A stretch of DNA of 64,000 nucleotides, taken from NCBI RefSeq assembly GCF_002982075.1, contig NZ_PUEJ01000002.1:62001-126000 (forward strand), in the 5' to 3' direction. Below the pieces are notes generated by a model. The model saw nothing but the letters and a program-made list of their open reading frames with translations. It ran no database searches and was not told where the DNA came from. This document shows, in pieces, positions 19,373 through 27,726 of this stretch. The translations under genes and the position numbers were made by a program. Position 1 is the stretch's first letter. The number at the start of each line of letters is the position of its first letter. The DNA comes from Labrys okinawensis (GTDB lineage Bacteria; Pseudomonadota; Alphaproteobacteria; Rhizobiales; Labraceae).

Positions 19373-19435
19373 GGCGGCACGCTAGCAGATGCGGGCAAAG
19401 GGAGCACGAGGGCGACGCCGGAGGCTTGTGGATAG

Positions 19436-19563
19436 GTGGGGCATCTGGAGGGCCGACCTTCTCAGCTCCATTCAGTGATGGAGCGGGATCGACCTCCTGG
19501 AAACGACGCGCATGACGGAGAGCGCAAGGTGGTCGATCTGAAGATCGCCCCTCCAAGTGCCCC
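19436..19563. repeat. Imperfect inverted element between mutS and nadE
   Basis: The ends are inverted copies with mismatches: TGGGGCATCTGGAGGG near 19436 and CCCCTCCAAGTGCCCCA near 19548-19563. The right part includes CGATCTGAAGATCG, like the inner palindrome of the element at 62291. It is placed with family B by architecture and lies between two divergent genes. Confidence 0.55.
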
Positions 19564-19627
19564 ATATTGACGCTCCGGAACGAACATGGCCTGTTGTCGC
19601 CCGATTCAACTGCCCGGAAGCTTGCCC

Positions 19628-20437
19628 ATGCCGCAGCCGCTCACGCCCGACATCATCGTGCCCGAAACCTTCGATCCCGCCGTAGAGGCCGAGCGGCGCA
19701 TCGCCTTCCTCGCCGACTACCTGAAGGCTTCGGGCGCACACTCCTATGTGCTGGGCATCAGCGGCGGCGTCGATTCGCTCACCGCGGGCATGCTGGCTCA
19801 GGCCGCCGTCGAAAAGCTGCGGTCGGAAGAATACGACGCCTGGTTCTTCGCCATGCGCCTGCCCTATGGCGTGCAGGCGGACGAGGGCGATGCCCAGCGT
19901 TCGCTCGCCACCATCAAGCCCGACCGCACCGTCACCGTGAACATCAAGCCGGCCGCCGACGCGATGATGGCGGAACTCGCCCGCGAGGCCGCCGACCTGA
20001 TCGATCCCGTGCGGGCGGATTTTCATCACGGCAATATCAAGGCGCGCCAGCGCATGATCGCCCAGTTCGGCCTCGCCGGCGCGGTGCGCGGCCTGGTCAT
20101 CGGCACCGATCACGCCGCCGAGGCGGTGATGGGCTTCTACACCAAGTTCGGTGACGGCGCGGCCGACATCCTGCCGCTGGCAGGCCTCAACAAGAGGCGG
20201 GTGCGGGCCCTGGCCACCCATCTCGGCGCCCCGCGCGAATTGGTCTTCAAGGTACCCACCGCCGACCTCGAGACCAATGTGCCGCTGAAGCCCGACGAGG
20301 ATGCCTATGGCGTGACCTATGAGGAGATCGACGACTTTCTGGAGGGCAAGCCGATCGCCGATGCCTCGCACCAGCGCATCCTGTCGACCTATCGGGCCAC
20401 TGCCCACAAGCGCGCCTTGCCGGTGGCGGCGGGCTGA
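19628..20437 (+). CDS. nadE: NAD(+) synthase, NH3-dependent type
   Basis: Started at ATG 19628 with GGAAG seven bases upstream, the product is 269 residues, the usual size of ammonia-dependent NadE without a glutaminase domain. The pyrophosphatase P-loop SGGVDS is at residues 45-50, and GTDHAAEAVMGFYTKFGDGAAD is the conserved deamido-NAD/ATP loop. It converts deamido-NAD to NAD using ATP and ammonia in the cytoplasm. An in-frame ATG 14 codons upstream lacks a ribosome-binding site. A 20-base perfect palindrome follows the stop. Confidence 0.94.
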   Translation: MPQPLTPDIIVPETFDPAVEAERRIAFLADYLKASGAHSYVLGISGGVDSLTAGMLAQAAVEKLRSEEYDAWFFAMRLPYGVQADEGDAQRSLATIKPDRTVTVNIKPAADAMMAELAREAADLIDPVRADFHHGNIKARQRMIAQFGLAGAVRGLVIGTDHAAEAVMGFYTKFGDGAADILPLAGLNKRRVRALATHLGAPRELVFKVPTADLETNVPLKPDEDAYGVTYEEIDDFLEGKPIADASHQRILSTYRATAHKRALPVAAG

Positions 20438-20444
20438 TTGGGAG

Positions 20445-20521
20445 GGCTGGTCTGCAGACCAGCCTGCAAACACGGAGTTCGCCGGATAGAAAGATGCCGG
20501 CTGGAAGCCGGCGGTCCCAGG
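20445..20521. repeat. Palindromic element, family B variant, copy 2
   Basis: The right arm (20495-20520) and the core GTTCGCCGGAT match the element at 16556. The left arm is different: it is replaced by the perfect palindrome GGCTGGTCTGCAGACCAGCC at 20445-20464. This gives a chimeric element. Placed seven bases after the nadE stop, the 20-base palindrome may also serve as a terminator. Confidence 0.75.
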
Positions 20522-20555
20522 AAGCGCGCCTCTCGACAAATCGGCACACCTGAAA

Positions 20556-20565
20556 TTATCTATAA
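20556..20565. promoter_or_regulatory. BioR operator (TTATCTATAA) before bioR
   Basis: TTATCTATAA matches the published alphaproteobacterial BioR consensus TTATMKATAA. It lies three bases before the start codon of the GntR gene, consistent with autoregulation. The same ten bases recur before bioY. Confidence 0.85.
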
Positions 20566-20568
20566 ATC

Positions 20569-21237
20569 ATGAGCGCTCCGAAGGACGAAACCATCGCCAT
20601 CCGCATCGCCAAGGTGCTGGCGGATCGCATCATCTCCGGGGCGATCGAACCCGGTGCCCGATTGCGCCAGGACCATGTCGCCGAGGAGTTCGCGACCAGC
20701 CATGTGCCGGTACGCGAGGCCTTCCGGCGCCTGGAGGCGCAGGGCCTTGCGGTGAGCGAGCCCCGGCGCGGCGTGCGCGTGGCCGCTTTCAACCTCGAAG
20801 AGGTGAAGGAGGTCGCGCAGATGCGCGCGGCCTTGGAGGGGCTGGCCTTGCGCCAGGCTGCACCGCACCTGACCGCGACCATTCTCGACGAGGCCGAGGA
20901 AGCCACCAAGGCGGGCGACCGGTCGCGCGACGTGCGCTCCTGGGAAGAGGCCAATCGCCGCTTCCATCGCCTGATCCTGGCACCCTGCCGCATGCCCCGC
21001 CTGCTGGCGGCGATCGACGATCTCCATGCCGCCAGCGCCCGCTTCCTGTTCGCGGCCTGGCGCTCGGAATGGGAAACCCCGACCGACCAGGACCACCGCG
21101 CCATCCTGGCGGCCCTGCGCGCGGGCAAGCTGGACGATGCCGCCGCCACCCTGGCCCGCCATGTGCAGCGGGTCGGCCTGAAACCGGTCCGGTCGGCCTC
21201 CGGCGCGACGCGGGAAGCCTTCGCCATCATCGGGTGA
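20569..21237 (+). CDS. bioR: GntR-family regulator, probable BioR biotin repressor
   Basis: The 222-residue protein has an N-terminal winged helix (IAKVLADRIISGAIEPGARL, then HVPVREAFRRLEAQGL) and an all-helical FCD effector domain with metal-binding-type residues (EANRRFHRLI, DQDHRAIL). This is the GntR/FadR layout. The identification as BioR rests on context: BioR boxes directly before this gene and before the biotin transporter gene 244 bases downstream. BioR represses biotin synthesis and uptake genes in alphaproteobacteria that lack a DNA-binding BirA. Confidence 0.85.
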   Translation: MSAPKDETIAIRIAKVLADRIISGAIEPGARLRQDHVAEEFATSHVPVREAFRRLEAQGLAVSEPRRGVRVAAFNLEEVKEVAQMRAALEGLALRQAAPHLTATILDEAEEATKAGDRSRDVRSWEEANRRFHRLILAPCRMPRLLAAIDDLHAASARFLFAAWRSEWETPTDQDHRAILAALRAGKLDDAAATLARHVQRVGLKPVRSASGATREAFAIIG

Positions 21238-21241
21238 CCTG

Positions 21242-21385
21242 TGTCATCCCGTGCGCGTTGCGGCGCGCAGTGCCGCGGCGCAGACACGGGGATCGCCATC
21301 AAGATAGGCGCTTTTCTCCTCTCGCGGTCCCGGCTCTGCGGTGCAGCACGACGTGCCAGCTCCGCGTCCGGGATGACATCGATTA
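21242..21385. repeat. Intergenic repeat, family E, copy 2
   Basis: The segment from TGTCATCCCGTGCGCG to TCCGCGTCCGGGATGACA has inverted ends (GTCATCCCG / CGGGATGAC). It shares ordered blocks with the element at 4820-4945. It lies between bioR and the bioY promoter region and has no coding features. Confidence 0.6.
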
Positions 21386-21432
21386 TGTCGCCCGCGCACC
21401 CGGATATTGCCAATCGTCCCATTTTGTGACCT

Positions 21433-21464
21433 CTATAGATGATTGAATTCGAAATTATCTATAA
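21433..21464. promoter_or_regulatory. BioR operator(s) before bioY
   Basis: A perfect TTATCTATAA lies at 21455-21464, 16 bases before the bioY ATG. A degenerate copy on the same consensus (CTATAGATGA, 8 of 10) lies 22 bases upstream at 21433-21442. Two spaced sites could allow cooperative binding; the second is tentative. Confidence 0.82.
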
Positions 21465-21480
21465 TTCCCGTGGAGCTCCC

Positions 21481-22071
21481 ATGTCGCACACCGTCACCCC
21501 CTCCCTGGCTCCGGCTTTCAGCCCCCTCGACATCTCGCGGCGCTCCCTTGGTTGGCAGGCGGCTGCTGTGGTCGCGGGCACGGCCGTTCTGGCCCTGGCC
21601 TCCCACATCCAGGTGCCGATGTTCCCCGTGCCGATGACCATGCAGACCCTGGCCGTCACCCTCATCGGTGCGCTCTATGGCTGGCGTCTCGGCGCCATCA
21701 CCGTCCTGGCCTGGCTGGCGGAAGCCTGGATGGGCCTTCCGGTCACCGCGACGGGAAGCATCGGCACCTTGTTGTTCGTCGGTCCGACGGCCGGCTATCT
21801 GATCTCCTTCCCGCTCGTGGCCGCTTTTTGCGGCTTGCTGGCCGAGCGTGGCTGGAACGGCAACCGCCCGGTTCTCGCCTTCGTCAACATGACTCTGGGC
21901 AATGCCCTCTGCCTGGCCATCGGCGGGGCCTGGCTTGGCGCCCAGATCGGCCTGGAGAAGGCCTTCCTGCTCGGCGTCGCGCCCTTCCTTCTCGGCGGCC
22001 TGCTGAAGTCGGTCATCGGCGCCGTCACCCTGATGGCCCTGGTTCGCGGCAAGGCCGGCACCGCCCGGTGA
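21481..22071 (+). CDS. bioY: Biotin transporter BioY
   Basis: The 196-residue membrane protein starts at ATG 21481 with GGAG five bases upstream. It shows the BioY (ECF S-component) signatures VPMFPVPMTMQTLAVTLIGALYG and GPTAGYLISFPLVA, with about six helices. BioY binds biotin in the inner membrane and works alone or with BioM/BioN. Control by BioR is supported by the TTATCTATAA box just upstream. Its stop overlaps the GTG of the next gene by four bases, so the two are coupled. Confidence 0.95.
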   Translation: MSHTVTPSLAPAFSPLDISRRSLGWQAAAVVAGTAVLALASHIQVPMFPVPMTMQTLAVTLIGALYGWRLGAITVLAWLAEAWMGLPVTATGSIGTLLFVGPTAGYLISFPLVAAFCGLLAERGWNGNRPVLAFVNMTLGNALCLAIGGAWLGAQIGLEKAFLLGVAPFLLGGLLKSVIGAVTLMALVRGKAGTAR

Positions 22072-22493
22072 CGGTGCGGCTTCGTGCCCACCATCTCCTC
22101 TGCATGCTGACCTATGTCGGCAAGGGATACAGCCCCGGCTTCGTCGCCAATTACGATGCCATCGCAGCGCGACTGAGCCAGGGTGAAGACATCGAGATCG
22201 TGGCGGGGCCGGACGATATCTGCGCCCCGCTCGCAGAAGAGGCCGATTCGCATTGCCATGAGCCGCGGATCGACCAGCGCGACGAACTCGCCATCCGTGA
22301 TGTCAGCGCCCTGATGCGCCTGCCCATCCGCACCGGTACCCGCATCGCCCTGACTCCGACCCTGCTGGCGCGTTTCCGCGGCGCCTTCGCCGCCAATCTC
22401 ACCCGCTCGGCCTGTGTGGGCTGCGAATGGTCGGGCCTGTGCAGTGAAGTGGCCCGCGACCGCTACCGGGACTCCCGCGTCAGGCGGGATTGA
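22068..22493 (+). CDS. DUF1284 domain-containing protein
   Basis: Reading from GTG 22068 gives 141 residues beginning VTVRLRAHHLLCMLTYVGKG, the hallmark start of the DUF1284 family. Cysteines and histidines are abundant (LRAHHLLC, DDICAP, DSHCHEP, SACVGCEWSGLC), suggesting metal or cluster binding; this is inference. The GTGA overlap with bioY makes a BioR-controlled two-gene operon likely. The function of the family is not known to me. Confidence 0.85.
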   Translation: MTVRLRAHHLLCMLTYVGKGYSPGFVANYDAIAARLSQGEDIEIVAGPDDICAPLAEEADSHCHEPRIDQRDELAIRDVSALMRLPIRTGTRIALTPTLLARFRGAFAANLTRSACVGCEWSGLCSEVARDRYRDSRVRRD

Positions 22494-22525
22494 CGTAGCT
22501 CCGAGCAACTGCCACTTGAGCCGGC

Positions 22526-23686
22526 ATGATCCCCAACTCCTCCGAGCCCGGCTTCGGCGTTTACGTGCATTGGCCGTTCTGCCTGGCCAAATGCCCCTAT
22601 TGCGATTTCAACAGCCATGTCCGCACCGGCGGCGTCGACCAGGCCGGCTATGTCGAGGCCTATCTTCGGGAAATCGCCCATATGGCCGCCGTCGCGCCGG
22701 GGCGGCAGGTGCAGTCGATCTTCTTCGGCGGCGGCACGCCCTCGCTGATGGACCCGAAAACGGTCGGCGCCATTCTCGATGCCATCGGCGGGGCCTGGAC
22801 CATCGCGCCCAATGCCGAAATCTCGCTGGAAGCCAATCCGACCAGCGTCGATGCCACCCGCTTCGCCGGCTACCGCGCCGCGGGGGTCAACCGCGTCTCG
22901 CTCGGCGTACAGGCGATGAACGACGCCGACCTCAAGCGCCTGGGCCGCATGCATTCGGTGGCCGAGGCCATGGCAGCCGTCGAGATCGCCGCCAAATCCT
23001 TCGAGCGCTATTCCTTCGATTTGATCTATGCCCGCCCGGACCAGCAGCCCCGGGATTGGCAGGCCGAGCTCGACCAAGCCATCGACCGGGCGGCCGAGCA
23101 TCTCTCGCTCTATCAGCTCACCATCGAGCCGGACACCATGTATGAGCGCCTGGTCGCCGCCGGCAAACTCATTCCGATGCCGGACGAGGATGCCCGCATC
23201 CTGTTCGACATCACCCGCGAGACCTGCGAAAGGCGCGGCCTGCCGGCCTATGAGATCTCCAACCATGCCCGCCCCGGCGCCGAATGCCGGCACAATCTGG
23301 TCTATTGGCGCTATGGCGAATATGCCGGCATCGGCCCCGGCGCCCATGGCCGCCTCATCGATGCCGATGGCGTCCGCCGGGCGCTCTCCACCGAGCGCAG
23401 CCCGGAGAAATGGCTTGCGGGGGTGCGTGCGAACGGCCATGGCCTCGTCGACGACCAGCCCCTGACGGCGGACCAGCAAGGCGACGAAATGCTGCTGATG
23501 GGCCTGCGCCTGGCGGAAGGCATCGATCTCGCCCGCCTCGCCCGGCTGCGCGGCCGGCCTGTGGCGGAGAGCACACTGGCCGCCCTGCAGGACAGCGGCA
23601 TGGTCGAGCGCCGGGAGGACCGCGTGCGGGTCACCCGTGCGGGTTTTCCGCTGCTCGATACGGTGGTGGCCGAGCTGGCGGGCTGA
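22526..23686 (+). CDS. hemW: Radical SAM heme chaperone HemW
   Basis: The 386-residue protein has the radical SAM CxxxCxxC motif (Cys19, Cys23, Cys26 in CLAKCPYC). The HemW-type blocks VHWPFC, FGGGTPSL, RVSLGVQAMND and HNLVYWRYGEYAGIGPGAHG are present. It is related to coproporphyrinogen III oxidase HemN but shorter and acts as a heme chaperone. Its last 56 bases overlap the 3' end of the convergent VirJ-like gene. Confidence 0.93.
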   Translation: MIPNSSEPGFGVYVHWPFCLAKCPYCDFNSHVRTGGVDQAGYVEAYLREIAHMAAVAPGRQVQSIFFGGGTPSLMDPKTVGAILDAIGGAWTIAPNAEISLEANPTSVDATRFAGYRAAGVNRVSLGVQAMNDADLKRLGRMHSVAEAMAAVEIAAKSFERYSFDLIYARPDQQPRDWQAELDQAIDRAAEHLSLYQLTIEPDTMYERLVAAGKLIPMPDEDARILFDITRETCERRGLPAYEISNHARPGAECRHNLVYWRYGEYAGIGPGAHGRLIDADGVRRALSTERSPEKWLAGVRANGHGLVDDQPLTADQQGDEMLLMGLRLAEGIDLARLARLRGRPVAESTLAALQDSGMVERREDRVRVTRAGFPLLDTVVAELAG

Positions 23687-24371
23687 CGGCCAGGCGCCGC
23701 AGGATCGCCTGCGCCACCGCCCCGGCATCGCCATCGCGGTCATGCCCGCCGGGCCGCGCGATGCGCTCGGCGCCCGCAAGCTCGGGCAAGGTGCAGGCAC
23801 TATGCTCCTCCCGGCCATAGAGGCAGACCACCCTGCGCACGGGCAGTTGCAGCAGCATCGGCGCGACCGGCGTGTCGTCCGCCGCCGGCAGGTCGAGCAT
23901 TTCGAGGAGCGAGATGCGGAAATTGGCCTCCGGCAGCAGGCCGACCAGGGCAATCAGCCCGGTTTCCCGCCGTGTCCTCGCCGAAAGCAGGGGCCAGGCG
24001 AAAGGCAAGGCGTCCGCGCCGAAGGAATAGCCGGCCAGGACGATGCGGCCGGCATGCCAGCGCCGGCGATAGACGGCCAGGATACGCTCGATATCCCGGG
24101 CAAGTTCGGCGGGCGAGCGCTTGACGAAGAAATAGCGGCGCGCATCCAGCCCGACGACACCGATTCCCGCCCTGGCAAGGCGGCGAGCCAGGCTTCGTTC
24201 CAGCCCGCCCCAGCCTGTATCGCCCGACAGGAAGAGCACGAGCTTGCCCTGCTCGGAGGGAGCTGCCGAAATCTCGAGCGGCAGGTCCGCGAGGCGGTCG
24301 CCAGCCAAAGACGAGCGGGCCGGGGCAGGCTGCCCCAAAGCGAGCAGCATCAGGCCGGATGCCAGCCTCAT
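23631..24371 (-). CDS. VirJ/AcvB-family alpha/beta hydrolase, exported
   Basis: From ATG 24371 the protein has 246 residues with a signal peptide ending near PAPARS. An alternative TTG at 24404 would add 11 residues. The mature part has VLFLSGDTGWGGLERSLARRL, VGLDARRYFF and the nucleophile elbow GYSFGAD, typical of the VirJ/AcvB C-terminal domain. AcvB in Agrobacterium hydrolyses lysyl-phosphatidylglycerol in the periplasm; here only the single hydrolase domain is present, as in VirJ. Its 3' end overlaps hemW by 56 bases. The gene upstream on the same strand is an unknown small protein. Confidence 0.82.
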   Translation of the reverse strand: MRLASGLMLLALGQPAPARSSLAGDRLADLPLEISAAPSEQGKLVLFLSGDTGWGGLERSLARRLARAGIGVVGLDARRYFFVKRSPAELARDIERILAVYRRRWHAGRIVLAGYSFGADALPFAWPLLSARTRRETGLIALVGLLPEANFRISLLEMLDLPAADDTPVAPMLLQLPVRRVVCLYGREEHSACTLPELAGAERIARPGGHDRDGDAGAVAQAILRRLAVSPPARPPPYRAAENPHG

Positions 24372-24408
24372 GACGGCGGTGCGCCAGCCGGACCGCCTGT
24401 GCAAGCGG

Positions 24409-24816
24409 CTACCCCTCCTGCCAGGGTTCGAGCAATCCCTGGCGCAGGGCCTCGCTATAGGTCCCCTTGTCGATGGTGCCGACGATCTCCTTGTCGAAGG
24501 CGATCTCGACGTCGAAGCGATGGCGGGCCGAGAGCCGGCGCAACTGCTCGATCAGCGCCATGGCGCCGGCAAAGTCGGCTTTCTCGCCGGCAATGGTCTC
24601 CCCGGCAAGCGTGGCGCGCACCGGCAGTTCCACCGCGCAGCCCGTGTCCGGATCGGTTTCGCTGATCTTGTGCTTGAACGCATCCGGCGCCTCGATCGGC
24701 CAGTCCACACCATCGGCGAACTCCTCGATCTCATCGATGATATCATCCATGGCATCCTCGCCGGCGATGCCGAGGAGATGGAAGGTCAGCATGTGAATCT
24801 TGCGGGCGGCGCTCAT
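24409..24816 (-). CDS. Conserved-looking hypothetical protein, acidic
   Basis: The 135-residue product has no signal peptide or membrane helix. It is acidic at the N-terminal half (EDAMDDIIDEIEEFADGVDWP) and ends LEPWQEG. Codon use and a start 37 bases upstream of the VirJ-like gene support a real gene in a two-gene operon. I do not recognise a domain. Confidence 0.65.
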   Translation of the reverse strand: MSAARKIHMLTFHLLGIAGEDAMDDIIDEIEEFADGVDWPIEAPDAFKHKISETDPDTGCAVELPVRATLAGETIAGEKADFAGAMALIEQLRRLSARHRFDVEIAFDKEIVGTIDKGTYSEALRQGLLEPWQEG

Positions 24817-24909
24817 CAGGCTCTCATTTTAGCGGATCACTGCTGACAGGAAGATGTCAGTAGGCAGGCTTTATCAAGAGCTAGCGCGAAGATCGGAAAG
24901 GAACAAGCC

Positions 24910-25278
24910 ATGGCTCTCAAAGGCAGCTGCCATTGCGGCGGCACGACATTCGAGTTGAGCGAGGCGCCACGGGAGGTGACGCGCTGCACCTGCAGCTTCT
25001 GTTCCAAGCGCGGCTCGCTCTGGGCCTACTACAAGCCCGAACAGTTCCAGCTGACATCGCCGCCCGAACAGGTTGCGACCTATCGCTGGGGGTCGAAGAC
25101 CATCCAGCACCATTTCTGCGCCACCTGCGGCTGCGGCACCTATACCGAGACGCCGGACTGGTCGACCGGCGAGCCCGATTTCGACAATCCCAAGATCAGC
25201 ATCAATGCCCGGCTCTTCGACGATTTCGACCTGGAGGCGGTGCCTGTCACCGTGATCGACGGCAAGAATCTCTGGTGA
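24910..25278 (+). CDS. GFA-family zinc protein (glutathione-dependent formaldehyde-activating-like)
   Basis: The 122-residue protein shows the GFA/Mss4-like zinc pattern: CHCGG near the start, RCTCSFCSKRG, then HFCATCGCGTY. The start at 24910 follows GGAAAGGAACAAGCC. The family includes Gfa, proposed to bind S-hydroxymethylglutathione, but most members have no tested activity. A second family member is at 32986-33396. Confidence 0.85.
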   Translation: MALKGSCHCGGTTFELSEAPREVTRCTCSFCSKRGSLWAYYKPEQFQLTSPPEQVATYRWGSKTIQHHFCATCGCGTYTETPDWSTGEPDFDNPKISINARLFDDFDLEAVPVTVIDGKNLW

Positions 25279-25287
25279 AGGCGACAC

Positions 25288-25596
25288 TCAATCCCTGCGA
25301 TCGACCCGCAATGGTTGCCACATTGAAACGGCCCGCGGCTCCGCCAGCAGTTCCGGCAGGGCTTCGTGCCAGGCCTGCCGATAGGGGCGGCCGAGCTGGA
25401 CGTCGAGCACGTCCTGGTGATCGGCCCAGGTTTCGTGGAGCAGAAAGCGGCAGGGGTCTTCGGGATCGGTGTGAAGCGTGGCGTTCACGAAATTCTCTTC
25501 GTGGCGCATGGTATCCAGCAATTCATCGAGCATGACCAGAAAGCGCTCGCGCTGTTCGAATTTGACGGCAAAGCCGATCAGATAGGTCACGCTCAT
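25288..25596 (-). CDS. Antibiotic biosynthesis monooxygenase (ABM) family protein
   Basis: Started at ATG 25596, which has GGAGG eight bases upstream, the protein is 102 residues. The pattern YLIGFAVKFEQRERFLVMLDELLDTMRHEENFVNATLHTDPEDPCRFLLHETWADHQ is the ferredoxin-like ABM fold with its conserved E-W and H. Relatives are quinol or heme-degrading monooxygenases, often of unknown substrate. It converges on the GFA-family gene. Given as blocks, the conserved HETWAD is the clearest family mark. Confidence 0.8.
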   Translation of the reverse strand: MSVTYLIGFAVKFEQRERFLVMLDELLDTMRHEENFVNATLHTDPEDPCRFLLHETWADHQDVLDVQLGRPYRQAWHEALPELLAEPRAVSMWQPLRVDRRD

Positions 25597-25707
25597 TCGA
25601 CTGTCCTCCCGCGGCAATCCCGCCACCGATGCTGCCGACAATAGCGGACAGGCCGGGAAAGGCGATTACCTGCCAGGTCATTGCCGCGCGCCGCGTGACC
25701 GGCCTGC

Positions 25708-26409
25708 TTATTTCTTCGGCTGCAGGCAGTTCGCCGGAAGGGCCGGATTGCCGAACCAGATCTCGAAGGTGTTGGGGCGCGAATCGCGCGCTCCGCTCCA
25801 GCTGGTCGAGAGGTCCTTGGTGGTGAGCTGCAGGCCGACGGCGGCGAAGAGTTCGGCGAGATTGTCGGCGCGCTTGCGATCGGAGGTCTTGAAATAGCGC
25901 AGTTCATGCGCCTCGCCCGACCATTTGGCGAGGATCACCGAGGGAAAGGTGATGGCGGCCTTGTCGCCATCCTTCATCTCGTCGAGCAGGATGCCGGCAC
26001 AAGGACGCTGGGCATCGTTGAGGGCATGCACGAAGATGCGGCTAGGGAGCCTTGCGGTCGCCTCCTCATAGGCGGATTTCACCGAATTGTTGACGATCGA
26101 GGCCTTCTGCACCGCGTTCTCCAGCAAGGGCAGCAGGTCGCGGTCGGACGAGGAATTGGCATAGTCGAGCTGTGCGGTGATGAATTCCACCGGCACCTTG
26201 TCGTTCTTGAGGAGATATTCGAACATGGCCACGCCATATTTGCGCTTCTCCGGCGCGGCGTCGGTCATCAGGTCGATCATGGTGCGCAGATCGGCGAGGT
26301 TCTGCTGCCAGCGCGTATAGTACCAGCCGATGCCGGCTACGGTGAGCGGAATCAAGGCCGTCGACAGGAGTTGCGGCAGGATTTCACGCCAGGGGCGAGG
26401 CAGCGACAT
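25708..26409 (-). CDS. Membrane-anchored protein with a LytR_C-like C-terminal domain
   Basis: The 233-residue product has one N-terminal membrane helix (about residues 12-31, LPQLLSTALIPLTVAGIGWY) and a soluble remainder. The C-terminal part (from ELRYFKTSDRKRADNLAELF to NTFEIWFG) has the strand-helix-strand rhythm of LytR_C/SPOR-like modules, but the match is weak and made by eye. The middle is helical and charged. Function unknown. Confidence 0.62.
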   Translation of the reverse strand: MSLPRPWREILPQLLSTALIPLTVAGIGWYYTRWQQNLADLRTMIDLMTDAAPEKRKYGVAMFEYLLKNDKVPVEFITAQLDYANSSSDRDLLPLLENAVQKASIVNNSVKSAYEEATARLPSRIFVHALNDAQRPCAGILLDEMKDGDKAAITFPSVILAKWSGEAHELRYFKTSDRKRADNLAELFAAVGLQLTTKDLSTSWSGARDSRPNTFEIWFGNPALPANCLQPKK

Positions 26410-26538
26410 AGGAAAGCTCCGAGCAGAGCTTCCTGCTTAGCGCCGAATCAGGGCGCCAGCCATGCCGCGTGCAGGGCGGGCGCGCGTCCCCCACAGGATC
26501 CGCGCGCCCGGTGCCGAACATCGCTCCCGAACGCGATC

Positions 26539-26967
26539 TCAGACCACGCTGAGGCGGACGTCGAGATTCTTGCGGGTCGCTTCCGAATAGGGGCAGACGA
26601 TATGGGCCTTGGCGACGAGATCCTCGGCGCGGGCGTGCTCGATGCCCGGCAAAGCCACCGCGAGAGCAACGTCGAGGCCGAAACCGGCGCCGTCGTCACG
26701 CGGGCCGATGCCGACCGTGGCGGTGACGCTGGCGTCCTCGGGAAGGGCCACCTTTTCCTTGCCGGCCACGAAGCGCAGAGCCCCCATGAAGCAGGCGGCA
26801 TAGCCTGTGGCGAACAACTGCTCCGGATTGGTGCCGGGGCCGCCGGCACCGCCCAGCTCCTTGGGCAGGTCGAGCTTGACCGAGAAATGACCGTCCACGG
26901 TCCCCGAGCGGCCGCCATCACGGCCATTGTGATCGGAACGGGCGGAGGTGGTGTAGAGAACCTTCAT
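26539..26967 (-). CDS. ohr: Organic hydroperoxide resistance protein Ohr
   Basis: The 142-residue protein starts at ATG 26967 with AGGAG seven bases upstream. It has both reactive cysteines of the Ohr/OsmC family, in [12 protein letters not shown] and [14 protein letters not shown], and the start [17 protein letters not shown]. Ohr reduces organic hydroperoxides with a two-cysteine thiol mechanism. It is divergent from ohrR, with a clear palindromic operator between them. Confidence 0.94.
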   Translation of the reverse strand: MKVLYTTSARSDHNGRDGGRSGTVDGHFSVKLDLPKELGGAGGPGTNPEQLFATGYAACFMGALRFVAGKEKVALPEDASVTATVGIGPRDDGAGFGLDVALAVALPGIEHARAEDLVAKAHIVCPYSEATRKNLDVRLSVV

Positions 26968-26997
26968 GGCAAAACTCCTTTGGGGTTGAACACGAGT

Positions 26998-27035
26998 TAT
27001 ATATCGCACACATTTATATCGTACACGATATAAAT
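26998..27035. promoter_or_regulatory. Probable OhrR operator between ohr and ohrR
   Basis: A perfect inverted repeat with 11-base arms (ATTTATATCGT and ACGATATAAAT, 2-base spacer) spans 27012-27035. It is preceded by a related half, TATATCGCACACATT, at 26999-27013, which forms a direct repeat with TATATCGTACACGAT. The position between divergent ohr and ohrR suggests control of both. Confidence 0.8.
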
Positions 27036-27240
27036 TTTGGTGGAAATGCAATTTTTTTGAGAGGGCGATTTTTATCGGGAAAGTGTGCGAAAAATGATTC
27101 AGCATCCTTGTCGCGTGCGATATGATTCGCAAACGACAATCGCCTGCCGCGTTTCTGCAGCCGGCACCGCGCAAAGACCCGTCACGCATCCGCCGAAATC
27201 CGAACGTTGCGTCATATGCGTTGCGCCAAAGGAGGCACCG

Positions 27241-27714
27241 ATGGAACCATCTTCCAACGAGTTCACGCCGCTGCTCTTGCAGAACCAGCTCTGCTTTGCG
27301 CTCTACGCCGCCAACAATGCCTTTGGCCGTTCCTACAAGCCCCTGCTCGACCCGCTGGGCCTGACCTATCCGCAATATCTGGTCATGCTCTGCCTGTGGG
27401 AGCGTGACGGCCTGAAGGTGGGTGAGATCGGCGCCCGGCTCTTCCTGGAAACCAACACGCTGACCCCCCTGCTCAAGCGGCTGGAGGCAGCGGGACTGCT
27501 GAAGCGACGGCGCGACAGCCATGACGAGCGTCAGGTTCGCATTTCCCTGACCGCCGAGGGCAAGGCCTTGCGGGAAAAAGCCCGTATTGTGCCGTCCCAG
27601 ATCGCCGCCAATACCGGCCTCGAAGCCGCCCAGGCCGGGGCGCTCAAGGACTGGCTGGAATGGCTGCGCGAAGCTCTGGACCTGCATCAGAAGCAGGAAA
27701 GCGACGCCGCCTGA
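27241..27714 (+). CDS. ohrR: MarR-family peroxide sensor OhrR
   Basis: Started at ATG 27241 with GGAGG five bases upstream, the product is 157 residues; the frame continues upstream to 27085 without support. The N-terminus has the OhrR mark [17 protein letters not shown] with the peroxide-sensing Cys18. The winged-helix DNA-binding part is [20 protein letters not shown] and [16 protein letters not shown]. OhrR represses ohr until oxidised by organic hydroperoxides. The divergent ohr gene and the palindromic operator support the assignment. Confidence 0.93.
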   Translation: MEPSSNEFTPLLLQNQLCFALYAANNAFGRSYKPLLDPLGLTYPQYLVMLCLWERDGLKVGEIGARLFLETNTLTPLLKRLEAAGLLKRRRDSHDERQVRISLTAEGKALREKARIVPSQIAANTGLEAAQAGALKDWLEWLREALDLHQKQESDAA

Positions 27715-27726
27715 GGCTGCGCTCGC

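Noticed and set aside
17309-19435. 708-codon open frame antisense to mutS
   Set aside because: Same GC-driven antisense artefact; mutS motifs on the minus strand are unambiguous.
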